NCBI GenBank assembly: GCA_937127205.1
Contig: CAKZLS010000100.1
Coordinates: 1-11,025 of the forward strand
DNA length: 11,025 bases
From: an uncultured Rhodospirillales bacterium
GTDB taxonomy: Bacteria; Pseudomonadota; Alphaproteobacteria; Rhodospirillales; Defluviicoccaceae
Direction of reading: 5' to 3'
Made by a program: the position numbers and the translations under genes. Positions 1 through 6,195 of this stretch are shown here, piece by piece; within the stretch, counting starts at the first letter, position 1; each line of letters opens with the position of its first letter. Below the pieces are notes generated by a model that saw only the letters and a program-made list of their open reading frames with translations, had not been told where the DNA came from and made no database searches.

Positions 1-95
1 CCACGTCGTCGCGGCCGACGGCTTCGATGGTGACCAGCTCCCCGAGCTCCGAGAGCCAGTCCCGAGCGCGTGAGGTCTTCGCTGCGGCGGGCCGG

Positions 96-470
96 CTAGA
101 GCGACGACAGCTCGGTCAGCGCCGCCTTGCCGCGGTCCTGTTCGACCTCGGGCGGTGTCTCGTCCTCTGCCTCGGCGACGTCGCGGGCGTTGACCGAGCC
201 ATAAAGCTGGCCGCTTTCTCCGGCTTGGCGGATGAGCACCACCATCATGCCGTCCAGCGGCTCGGCTACCCGTTCGGCTTCGGCTTTTTGTGCCAAGTTG
301 GTGGCCTCAAGCTGAGCGCGCTGCTCATCGAACCGCTTGCGGTTGTCTTCGGTGGCCCGCACCGCCTTTTTCTTGGGTAACAAGTAATTGCGCGCGAAGC
401 CGGTCTTGACGTTGACGACCTCGCCCATCTGGCCGAGCTTTTCGACCCGTTCCAAAAGAATAACTTCCAT
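96..470 (-). CDS. rplI: 50S ribosomal protein L9, C-terminally shortened
   Basis: L9 binds 23S rRNA near the base of the L1 stalk; its N-domain is joined by a long helix to a C-domain. The 124-residue product has the standard N-domain (MEVILLERVEKLGQ at 1-14, then GFARNYLLP at 24-32) and the connecting helix at about 41-70. The C-domain starts normally (RQAGESGQLYGSVNARDVAEA, about 81-101). It then passes directly to an acidic tail (EDETPPEVEQD) and stops at 124. E. coli L9 has 149 residues and alphaproteobacterial L9 is usually about 190, so roughly the last 45-50 residues of the conserved C-domain are missing. The second of two adjacent ATGs is chosen as start because the AAAGGAG at 483-477 lies 6 bases from it but only 3 from the first. 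The gene is last in the operon, and its start shares one base with the stop of the upstream membrane protein gene. The identity is secure; the short end may be a real deletion or an assembly fault. Confidence 0.93.
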   Translation of the reverse strand: MEVILLERVEKLGQMGEVVNVKTGFARNYLLPKKKAVRATEDNRKRFDEQRAQLEATNLAQKAEAERVAEPLDGMMVVLIRQAGESGQLYGSVNARDVAEAEDETPPEVEQDRGKAALTELSSL

Positions 471-1414
471 CATTCGCTCCTTTGTGTGGGGCCGGCCTTC
501 GCAACACGCGAGCGGATTCCCACCCATTGTTCAATAACGCCCAATCCCGCGACGACGACGCCAACAAGCAAAAAGAACGGAACCATTGCGACGTATAAGG
601 CTGTCAGAAAAAATCCCCGCGCGGGGAGGGGGCGGACCAGTGTGTGAATCACCGCCAGGCCTAAGAAAAAGAAGGGGGCGGCGAATATGATCACAAGATT
701 GAGCCCCAGATACTCAAAGTCGCCGGACCCAAACAACGCAACCGCCGCGGCGCCCGCCAGCAACCAGGATATCCAGTCGGGGAGGGTCAGTTCCGACCAA
801 CGCGGCGTTGGCCTAATCGCCCACCCCCGCCGTGCCAAAAACGCTTGTCCCAGCATGCCGTTCAGCATGATCATCAACAACCAACTCGTGGCGGTCATGC
901 CGATGAACATGGGTGCCATGACCGAAATGAAGGTTTCCCGATCCATATCGCCGAGGGTCGGCGCGGCGGCCGACAGGGCCGTTTCCAGCAGGCCTTTGAC
1001 CGAATCCTCGATGCCGCCCGCGCCTTGCCAGGACCATGCTGTTGTAACAGCAGCGGCCGCGCCGATAACGGTAAGCCAGCAGAGCACCGCGCCCACCGGA
1101 TACCACTCCGTTGCCGTCTCGCCCTGACCCGCTGGCTGGGTGAGAGCCTGACGGACCAACAACCACGACGGAAACGCGTGCATGCCGCCATACACCCCGG
1201 CCGAGGCAATGCCCCCGAGCAAACCCACGGCCGCCACGCCGGTCAGCGCCGCGATCAAAACCGCGGCCGGACCGAGGCCGAGGCCCACCATCAACAAGGG
1301 CAGCGGAGCCAAGTAGGCCAACAAGAACCCTCCCGGCAAACCGAACAGGCCCGCCATCGTCGCGGCGGCGCTCAGGCCTCCTCCGCCGATGGCAATCAGC
1401 GCGGCTTTGTTCAT
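470..1414 (-). CDS. DUF2232 (YybS-like) integral membrane protein
   Basis: This 314-residue protein is very hydrophobic, with about eight likely membrane segments (roughly residues 5-24, 28-48, 50-75, 105-127, 164-190, 215-230, 236-260 and 268-295). A polar stretch at about 131-163 contains GDMDRETF. Multi-spanning DUF2232/YybS-type proteins are typically encoded between rpsR and rplI in alphaproteobacteria, and both the position and the Gly/Ala/Leu-rich segments fit. No catalytic motif is visible and the molecular function is unknown. The ATG at 1414 is the first start giving a full first membrane segment; the only ribosome-binding signal is a weak GGAAA about 8 bases upstream. Its stop codon overlaps the start region of rplI (TGATG), which suggests translational coupling. 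It lies 94 bases after rpsR on the same strand and is probably co-transcribed. The family call rests on context and hydropathy, not a clear motif. Confidence 0.78.
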   Translation of the reverse strand: MNKAALIAIGGGGLSAAATMAGLFGLPGGFLLAYLAPLPLLMVGLGLGPAAVLIAALTGVAAVGLLGGIASAGVYGGMHAFPSWLLVRQALTQPAGQGETATEWYPVGAVLCWLTVIGAAAAVTTAWSWQGAGGIEDSVKGLLETALSAAAPTLGDMDRETFISVMAPMFIGMTATSWLLMIMLNGMLGQAFLARRGWAIRPTPRWSELTLPDWISWLLAGAAAVALFGSGDFEYLGLNLVIIFAAPFFFLGLAVIHTLVRPLPARGFFLTALYVAMVPFFLLVGVVVAGLGVIEQWVGIRSRVAKAGPTQRSE

Positions 1415-1508
1415 TGGGTGTTTCCAGATTTCGCAGGAGCCTCGTCCGCATCACCCGAGAGGTGGGTCATCGGCCTAGGGTTCCCTGTGGGCGATCCTGC
1501 ACGGTCGT

Positions 1509-1742
1509 TTACTTGACGACATAAGGAAGCAAGGCAAGGAATCTGGCCCGTTTAATGGCCTTGGCCAGTTCCCGCTGCTTCTTCGCGGACACCGCGGTGA
1601 TTCGGCTCGGCACGATCTTGCCCCGCTCCGAAATGAACCGCTGCAGCAGCTTGATGTCCTTGTAATCGATTTTCGGTGCATTGGCCCCGGAAAACGGACA
1701 GGTCTTGCGGCGCCGGAAGAAAGGCCTGCGTTGCGCGCTCAT
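1509..1742 (-). CDS. rpsR: 30S ribosomal protein S18
   Basis: S18 (77 residues) forms a heterodimer with S6 on the platform of the 30S subunit. The sequence shows the conserved CPFSGANAPKIDYKDI block (15-30), then LLQRFISERGKI and PSRITAVSAKKQRELAKAIK, and ends in ARFLALLPYV, as is usual for bacterial S18. The basic N-terminus (AQRRPFFRRRK) is also typical. The length is normal. The ATG start overlaps the rpsF stop as ATGA (4 bases), and an AAGGAG-type ribosome-binding site lies in the end of rpsF, so the S6 and S18 partners are probably made in a coupled way. Nothing is unusual about this gene. Confidence 0.97.
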   Translation of the reverse strand: MSAQRRPFFRRRKTCPFSGANAPKIDYKDIKLLQRFISERGKIVPSRITAVSAKKQRELAKAIKRARFLALLPYVVK

Positions 1743-2221
1743 TCCTTTTCTCCTTCCTGGTCCGCGGCCGCAGCCTCGGTTTTCTCGGCCGCTTCCTTGG
1801 CAGGTTCGGCGGGCTTGGGCGCGCTGTTCTCCGCTTCCGCCGGCCGCTGGTTCGAGCGGAACCGATCGTCGCGCCGAGGACGGTCGTCGCCACGTCCCGC
1901 CCGCATCTGCATCATCGCCGAGGGACCTTCCTCCAGCTCGTCGACCCGAATGGTCATGTGCCGAAGGATGTCCTCGTTGATTCGCATCTGACGTTCCATT
2001 TCATGAACGGCGGGGGCGGGAGCATCGATATTGAACAGCACATAGTGCCCCTTGCGCTGCTTTTTCATTCGATAGGAAAGCGGGCGCAAACCCCAAACCT
2101 CGCGCTTGGCGATCTGTCCGCCCTGATCTTCGATGGTTTTCGTGAAATTGTCCGCGAGTGAGTCAACTTGAGTCGCGGATATATCTTGCCGTGCGATAAA
2201 CACGGTTTCGTAGTAAGGCAA
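1739..2221 (-). CDS. rpsF: 30S ribosomal protein S6 (TTG start)
   Basis: S6 pairs with S18 on the 30S platform. Residues 1-97 are the S6 fold: MPYYETVFIARQD at the start, then REVWGLRPLSYRMKKQRKGHY (40-60) and the RQMRINEDILRHMTIRVDE block (77-95). Residues about 105-160 form a low-complexity tail, first basic (GRGDDRPRRDDRFRS) and then Ala/Glu/Lys-rich and acidic; such variable tails are common in alphaproteobacterial S6. The start is TTG at 2221-2219, placed by the conserved MPYYE N-terminus. No ATG lies in frame nearby, and an AGGGAG ribosome-binding site at 2235-2230 is 8 bases away. The start sits in ATTG, so a single extra T could have replaced an original ATG. It is the first gene of the rpsF-rpsR-DUF2232-rplI operon and diverges from fabG. 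Confidence 0.96.
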   Translation of the reverse strand: MPYYETVFIARQDISATQVDSLADNFTKTIEDQGGQIAKREVWGLRPLSYRMKKQRKGHYVLFNIDAPAPAVHEMERQMRINEDILRHMTIRVDELEEGPSAMMQMRAGRGDDRPRRDDRFRSNQRPAEAENSAPKPAEPAKEAAEKTEAAAADQEGEKE

Positions 2222-2249
2222 TGGCCAAACTCCCTCTGGATTGTCTCAT

Positions 2250-2285
2250 CCGGGTTATCGCCCGGCATAGCCGGAACCGTCCGGC
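2250..2285 (-). promoter_or_regulatory. Structured rpsF leader: tandem and alternative CCGG hairpins
   Basis: Read on the minus strand, three stems can form ahead of rpsF. Hairpin A is GCCGG/CCGGC with a 6-base loop (plus-strand 2270-2285). Hairpin C is CCGGG/CCCGG with loop CGATAA (2250-2265). Hairpin B is CCGGC/GCCGG with a 3-base loop (2262-2274), and it excludes the other two. All stems are perfect 5-bp pairings. The array ends 29 bases before the TTG start. The S6:S18 complex is known to bind a CCG-bearing structured element in rpsF leaders of many bacteria. Assigning that role here is inference from position and the CCG content; I did not match the exact consensus. Confidence 0.4.
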
Positions 2286-2303
2286 AAGGAGAATTGAGGC
2301 GGC

Positions 2304-2332
2304 AATAAAACATGACTGGACCCTTTGCGCAA
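2304..2332 (-). promoter_or_regulatory. Weak candidate promoter for the rpsF operon
   Basis: On the minus strand, TTGCGC (2332-2327) and TTTATT (2309-2304) are 17 bases apart. The -35 element matches the sigma70 consensus at only 3 of 6 positions and the -10 at 4 of 6. Its position would give a leader of about 75 bases containing the CCGG hairpins. Evidence is weak and rests mainly on spacing and location. Confidence 0.25.
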
Positions 2333-2442
2333 GCGGTGCTCCGCGCGAATGGACGCCCCTCTGTGCCTACCAAATCGTCAAATGGCGGCAAATCACAGGG
2401 GCATGGGCCCGGTTTTTGGCGGTTGGTGCCCAAGACGGATGC

Positions 2443-2470
2443 TTGACAGGACGGAACGGCTCGTTATGAC
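2443..2470 (+). promoter_or_regulatory. Sigma70-like promoter upstream of fabG
   Basis: A perfect TTGACA (2443-2448) is followed after 16 bases by TATGAC (2465-2470), which matches TATAAT at 4 of 6 positions. It points toward fabG and is the best promoter match in this intergenic region. Transcription would begin near 2477, leaving an untranslated leader of about 180 bases before the FabG start at 2661. It probably drives fabG and perhaps the genes that follow. Confidence 0.5.
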
Positions 2471-2660
2471 ATCGGTAGAACAAAAGACTAAGGCAATGGC
2501 CTATTGGAGGATCGTCAGCTTTCTCCGCTGTGACGGCTAACCGGCCGCCGGGTGCCCAAAGAGTTGGAGCGCCGTCGGGGGCTGCTTCGTCCGCGGAGGG
2601 TTGGGCGTTGTGCTTCTTCATACTCCATTGCCGAATTCCAAGGTGCTCGGGAACGCGAAT

Positions 2661-3398
2661 ATGCTCGATTTGAGCGGGAAATCAGCGCTGGTGACGGGAG
2701 CGTCCGGCGGTATCGGTGGCGCCATCGCCCATACCCTGGCGCGTCAGGGCGCCGTGGTCGGTTTGTCCGGCACGCGCGTGCCCGCGCTCGAGACCCTGGC
2801 CGATCAGATTGGCGAATCGGCCCGCGTCGTTCCCGCGGACCTTGGCAGCGACGGCGGCGCGGAAGCGCTAATCCGCGACGCCGAATCGCAGCTGAACGGG
2901 CTCGATATTATTGTCAGCAATGCCGGCGTCACTCGCGACGGCCTGTTGATGCGGATGTCGGACGATGATTGGCGGACGGTAATGGATGTCAATCTCGGGG
3001 CGGCGTTCAGACTCACCCGCGCGGCCCTTCGAGGCATGATGAAGCGGCGCTGGGGGCGGTTCATCGGAATTACGTCGGTCGTTGGTGTCACCGGAAATCC
3101 GGGACAGGTGAATTATGCCGCGTCCAAAGCCGGCATGATCGGAATGTTCAAGGCTTTGGCGCAGGAAGTCGCCGGCAGAGGCATTACGGCGAACTGTGTT
3201 GCGCCGGGTTTTATCGAAACAGAGATGACCGCTTCCTTGCCAGAGGCGACCCAAAAGGCAATCTTAGACAGAGTTCCTATGGGACGATTGGGATCCCCCG
3301 AAGACGTCGCTGCGTGCGTTGGGTATCTGGCCAGCGACGCCGCCGCGTACATTACGGGCCAGACGATCCACGTAAACGGTGGCATGACGATGGTGTAA
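2661..3398 (+). CDS. fabG: 3-oxoacyl-[ACP] reductase
   Basis: FabG performs the NADPH-dependent reduction of 3-oxoacyl-ACP to 3-hydroxyacyl-ACP in type II fatty acid synthesis, in the cytoplasm. The 245-residue product has normal FabG length. It shows the Rossmann cofactor motif TGASGGIG (12-19), an SNAG motif (86-89, where NNAG is usual), and the short-chain dehydrogenase tetrad Asn111 (in NLGAAF), Ser139, Tyr152 and Lys156 (YAASK). The block NCVAPGFIETEMT follows at 178-190, and the end GQTIHVNGGM is typical. The start is ATG 2661 because MLDLSGKSALVTGA matches the family N-terminus; an in-frame TTG at 2601 would add 20 unrelated residues. A modest GGGA lies about 8 bases upstream. acpP and fabF follow on the same strand. 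The adjacency to acpP supports FabG rather than another short-chain dehydrogenase. Confidence 0.94.
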   Translation: MLDLSGKSALVTGASGGIGGAIAHTLARQGAVVGLSGTRVPALETLADQIGESARVVPADLGSDGGAEALIRDAESQLNGLDIIVSNAGVTRDGLLMRMSDDDWRTVMDVNLGAAFRLTRAALRGMMKRRWGRFIGITSVVGVTGNPGQVNYAASKAGMIGMFKALAQEVAGRGITANCVAPGFIETEMTASLPEATQKAILDRVPMGRLGSPEDVAACVGYLASDAAAYITGQTIHVNGGMTMV

Positions 3399-3432
3399 AG
3401 TGTCCTTAGAACGGGTTAAAGAGCGTTGCGCG

Positions 3433-3446
3433 TTGGCAAAGGCCAA
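3433..3446. repeat. Short perfect inverted repeat between fabG and acpP
   Basis: TTGGC and GCCAA flank a 4-base centre (AAAG), giving a perfect 5-bp inverted repeat 35 bases after the fabG stop and about 118 bases before acpP. It has the form of a small operator half-site pair, or of a weak hairpin in the fabG-acpP transcript. It lacks the T-run of an intrinsic terminator. A second small stem, GCTGC/GCAGC, lies at 3475-3487. Their roles are unknown. Confidence 0.3.
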
Positions 3447-3563
3447 TAAAGTATGCTACGAGAATTCGGATTTTGCTGCACCGCAGCGTGCTTGCCGCAT
3501 CAGGGGAGCCATCATCAGCGATGAAATCTACATTATCAATCAAACGGATCGAGGGGACACAGT

Positions 3564-3800
3564 ATGAGTGACGTCGCCGAACGAGTGAAAAAAATTATTG
3601 TCGAGCACTTGGGCGTCGAAGAAGGAAAGGTGGTCGAATCCGCCAGCTTCATTGATGATTTGGGCGCTGACAGTTTGGACACTGTCGAATTGGTTATGGC
3701 CTTCGAAGAGGAATTCGGTATCGAAATTCCGGATGAGGCGGCCGAGAAAATTCTCTCGGTTAAGGACGCGGTTGACTATATCAAGACTGCCACTTCCTAA
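3564..3800 (+). CDS. acpP: Acyl carrier protein
   Basis: AcpP carries growing acyl chains as thioesters on a 4'-phosphopantetheine arm during fatty acid synthesis. The 78-residue, acidic, four-helix-type sequence has the canonical DDLGADSLDTVELVMAFEEEF segment starting at residue 31. Ser37 in the DSL motif is the phosphopantetheine attachment site. The helix following it (EFGIEIPDEAAEKI) is typical. The ATG at 3564 is preceded by a strong GAGGGG (3551-3556) at 7 bases. It lies 165 bases after fabG, a gap large enough for its own promoter or processing site, as suits a protein needed in large amounts, but I could not pick a convincing promoter there. fabF follows after 89 bases. Length and sequence are entirely normal. 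Confidence 0.97.
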   Translation: MSDVAERVKKIIVEHLGVEEGKVVESASFIDDLGADSLDTVELVMAFEEEFGIEIPDEAAEKILSVKDAVDYIKTATS

Positions 3801-3889
3801 CCACCGGCCGGCGCCGTAATGGCGAACCGTTCGGTAGACGGGCTGTTTCAGACCAGAGAATTGTTGTTATAGGACGATACGACGGAAAC

Positions 3890-5152
3890 ATGAGACGCGT
3901 AGTAATAACTGGGCTTGGCCTTGTGGCGCCCCTAGGGTGCGGTGTGAAAGCGAACTGGGACCGCCTGCTGAATGGCGAGTCGGGTCTCGGCGCGATCCAA
4001 AGTTTCGACGTTTCGGACTTACCGGCGAAGATAGCCGGTCACGTTCCCACCGGGGAAACAGCCGATGGCCGTTTTAACGCCGACGACTGGGTGTCGTCGA
4101 AGGAACGGCGGCGCATGGGCGACTTCATCGTCTTCGGCTTGGCCGCCGCCGAGCAGGCGGTTGCCGATGCCGGGTGGAAGCCCGACGATGAAGAATCCCG
4201 GGTCCGCACCGGCGTGATGATCGGTTCGGGAATCGGCGGCCTGGAAGAAATCCATAAGAATTCGGTATTGGTGGAAAATGGATCGGTTCGGCGGGTAAGC
4301 CCGTTTTTCATCCCGGCGTGCCTGATCAATTTGGTCAGCGGTCACGTCTCGATAAAATATGGTTTCAAGGGGCCCAACCATTCGGCCGTCACCGCGTGCG
4401 CCACCGGCGCCCATGCTATCGGCGATGCCGCGCGGTTGATCATGTGGGACGACGCCGATGTGATGATCGCCGGCGGTGCCGAAGCAGCCATTTGCCGCAC
4501 CGGAATCGCGGGTTTCGCGGCGGCGAAGGCCTTGTCCACTAAGTTCAACGACACCCCTGCCAAAGGGTCGCGCCCATGGGACGTGGACCGCGACGGGTTC
4601 GTCATGGGTGAAGGTGCCGGCGTGGTGGTGCTTGAGGAATACGAGCACGCCAAGAAGCGCGGTGCGCCCATCTACGCCGAAGTGGTCGGGTATGGCCTGA
4701 CCGGCGACGCCCATCATATCACGGCTCCCTCGGAGACCGGCGACGGTGCCTATCGATGTATGACAATGGCGCTGAAACGCGCCGAAATGAATCCGGAAGA
4801 CGTCGACTACGTCAACGCCCACGGGACCTCGACGCCCTTGGGTGACGAAATCGAAGTGGGCGCCGTTAAGCGCGCTTTTGGCAACGCTGCCGACGCAATA
4901 TCCATGTCGTCGACCAAGTCCTCCATCGGCCACCTTCTCGGCGCCGCCGGCGCAGCCGAGGCAATCTTTTCCATCATGGCTCTCAAGGATGGCGTGGTAC
5001 CGCCCACCCTCAATCTCGACAATCCATCTGAAGGATGCGACCTCGATCTGGTGCCGCACCACGCCAAAGAACGTCCGGTGCGCGCAGCGCTCTCGAATTC
5101 TTTCGGCTTCGGCGGAACGAACGCGTCGCTGATCTTCAAGCAGGTTAACTAG
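3890..5152 (+). CDS. fabF: 3-oxoacyl-[ACP] synthase II
   Basis: FabF condenses malonyl-ACP with an acyl-ACP to lengthen the chain by two carbons, with loss of CO2. The 420-residue thiolase-fold protein has the nucleophile Cys170 in VTACATGAHAIGDA, His311 in NAHGTSTPLGD, Lys343 in STKSSIGH and His348. The glycine-rich gate loop GFGGTN is at 406-411. The Cys-His-His pattern separates it from FabH, and length and position next to acpP favour FabF over FabB. The ATG at 3890 gives the usual MRRVVITGLGLVAPLG start. The ribosome-binding signal is weak: a GGA only 3 bases away and an AGGAC 14 bases away. It is 89 bases downstream of acpP, and mltG begins 13 bases after its stop, so fabF and mltG are very likely co-transcribed. 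Confidence 0.96.
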   Translation: MRRVVITGLGLVAPLGCGVKANWDRLLNGESGLGAIQSFDVSDLPAKIAGHVPTGETADGRFNADDWVSSKERRRMGDFIVFGLAAAEQAVADAGWKPDDEESRVRTGVMIGSGIGGLEEIHKNSVLVENGSVRRVSPFFIPACLINLVSGHVSIKYGFKGPNHSAVTACATGAHAIGDAARLIMWDDADVMIAGGAEAAICRTGIAGFAAAKALSTKFNDTPAKGSRPWDVDRDGFVMGEGAGVVVLEEYEHAKKRGAPIYAEVVGYGLTGDAHHITAPSETGDGAYRCMTMALKRAEMNPEDVDYVNAHGTSTPLGDEIEVGAVKRAFGNAADAISMSSTKSSIGHLLGAAGAAEAIFSIMALKDGVVPPTLNLDNPSEGCDLDLVPHHAKERPVRAALSNSFGFGGTNASLIFKQVN

Positions 5153-5165
5153 GAACGCCTGCGGC

Positions 5166-6146
5166 ATGGGCCGCATCGGCTGCGCCTTTTTCACCATCGT
5201 TCTGTTGATCGCGGGTGCAGGCGCAGGGGGCTTTCTGTGGCTGTCTGGACAATATGAAAAACCGGGCCCGTTGACCGAGGAAACCACCGTCGTGGTGCCC
5301 AAAGGCGCGGGCGTTCAGGCCATTGCCCAGACGTTGGCCGACGCCGGGGTCATCGACTCGCCGCTGGTGTTTCGCGCTGGCGCCCGCATTCAAGACGTCG
5401 ACGCAGCGCTTCGGGCCGGCGAATACGCATTTCCCGCTGGCATCAGCGCCGCCGACGTGGTCGCGCTGTTGAGTTCCGGCAAAACCGTGGTTCGGCGGAT
5501 GACCGTGCCCGAGGGTCTGACCACCGCGCAGGTGCTGGAACTGGTGGCGGAAACGCCGGGGCTGACCGGATCGGTCGGGCCGCCGCCCGGCGAAGGAACC
5601 CTGCTTCCCGAAACCTACCATTTCTCCCTTGGTGACAGCCGCGCGGATTTGATCGCGAGAATGCGTGAGGCCATGGAGGCGGAACTCGATAAAGCGTGGG
5701 CCGCGCGGGCCCCCGGCCTGCCTCTGGAGACACCCGAGCAAGCGGTTGTTCTGGCTTCTATCATCGAGAAGGAAACCGCGGTGGACGCCGAACGGCGGCG
5801 GGTAGCGGCGGTGTTCATCAATCGCCTGCGCAAAGATATGCTGCTGCAGTCCGACCCAACCACAATCTATGCCGTCACCGCCGGCTCGGGACCGCTGAAC
5901 CGGCCGCTTACCCGCAAGGATCTTGCTGTTGAGTCGCCGTACAACACCTATGTTTCGCCCGGTCTGCCGCCCGGTCCCATCGCCAATCCCGGAAGTGCTT
6001 CGCTTGCGGCGGCGCTCAACCCGATCGAGAGCAACGAATTCTATTTCGTTGCCGACGGTACGGGCGGCCACGCGTTCGCCCGCACCCTGGAGCAGCATGA
6101 GCGCAACGTAGCCCGCTGGCGGAAGATAAGGGATGAGTCGCGCTAG
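5166..6146 (+). CDS. mltG: Endolytic murein transglycosylase MltG (YceG-like)
   Basis: MltG cleaves nascent peptidoglycan glycan strands and is thought to help end their polymerisation; it is anchored in the inner membrane with its domain in the periplasm. The 326-residue product has one N-terminal membrane segment (about 5-27). A LysM-like region follows (about 38-110, VVVPKGAGVQAIAQTL). The catalytic domain includes GTLLPETYHF (144-153), LASIIEKETA (196-205) and NRLRKDMLLQSDPTTIYA, and ends with SPYNTYVSPGLPPGPIANPG and FYFVADGTGGHAFA. Glu201 of the EKET motif is the expected catalytic acid. The length is close to the E. coli protein (340). The start is ATG 5166, with AGGA about 10 bases upstream and a 13-base gap after fabF. 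The fabF-mltG order is common in alphaproteobacteria. Confidence 0.95.
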   Translation: MGRIGCAFFTIVLLIAGAGAGGFLWLSGQYEKPGPLTEETTVVVPKGAGVQAIAQTLADAGVIDSPLVFRAGARIQDVDAALRAGEYAFPAGISAADVVALLSSGKTVVRRMTVPEGLTTAQVLELVAETPGLTGSVGPPPGEGTLLPETYHFSLGDSRADLIARMREAMEAELDKAWAARAPGLPLETPEQAVVLASIIEKETAVDAERRRVAAVFINRLRKDMLLQSDPTTIYAVTAGSGPLNRPLTRKDLAVESPYNTYVSPGLPPGPIANPGSASLAAALNPIESNEFYFVADGTGGHAFARTLEQHERNVARWRKIRDESR

Positions 6147-6179
6147 GCTTGGGGCCAGGGCTAAGGCGCTAATCGAAGC

Positions 6180-6186
6180 AGGAGGG
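6180..6186 (+). promoter_or_regulatory. Ribosome-binding site deciding the GH63 start
   Basis: AGGAGGG is the strongest Shine-Dalgarno match near this gene. It selects ATG 6196 over the in-frame ATG at 6133, which lies inside the end of mltG. Confidence 0.65.
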
Positions 6187-6195
6187 ACGGCAATC

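Larger units (their letters stand above)
2222..2660. other. Divergent intergenic region between rpsF and fabG; fabD absent
   Basis: This 439-base stretch separates the two divergent operons. I see no convincing gene: the short open frames on both strands lack ribosome-binding sites and resemble no known family. It contains the structured rpsF leader (2250-2285), weak rpsF promoter elements, and a good promoter toward fabG near 2443-2470. From there to the fabG start is a leader of roughly 180 bases. fabD, which commonly stands here in alphaproteobacteria, is not present even as a recognisable remnant. Confidence 0.6.

Noticed and set aside
813..1454. Arg/Gly-rich minus-strand frame overlapping the DUF2232 gene
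   Set aside because: Its composition is that of an out-of-frame reading. The 470-1414 frame gives ordered hydrophobic segments and fits the neighbouring overlaps.
2355..2402. Bulged inverted repeat GCCCC-TC-TGTG / CACAGGGGC
   Set aside because: The two arms are separated by 28 bases and need a 2-base bulge; it probably arose by chance in GC-rich DNA.
2221..2540. Two short plus-strand frames in the rpsF-fabG gap (starting near 2221 and 2325)
   Set aside because: They have no ribosome-binding site, no similarity to FabD or anything else I recognise, and cover the rpsF leader and the fabG promoter.
4019..5302. Minus-strand open frame of 427 codons opposite fabF
   Set aside because: It is a shadow of fabF, with repetitive Gly/Arg/His composition and no family resemblance.
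6133..6195. Upstream ATG at 6133 as start of the glucosidase
   Set aside because: It would overlap the mltG end and add 21 residues not resembling the family, while ATG 6196 has a strong AGGAGG ahead of it.
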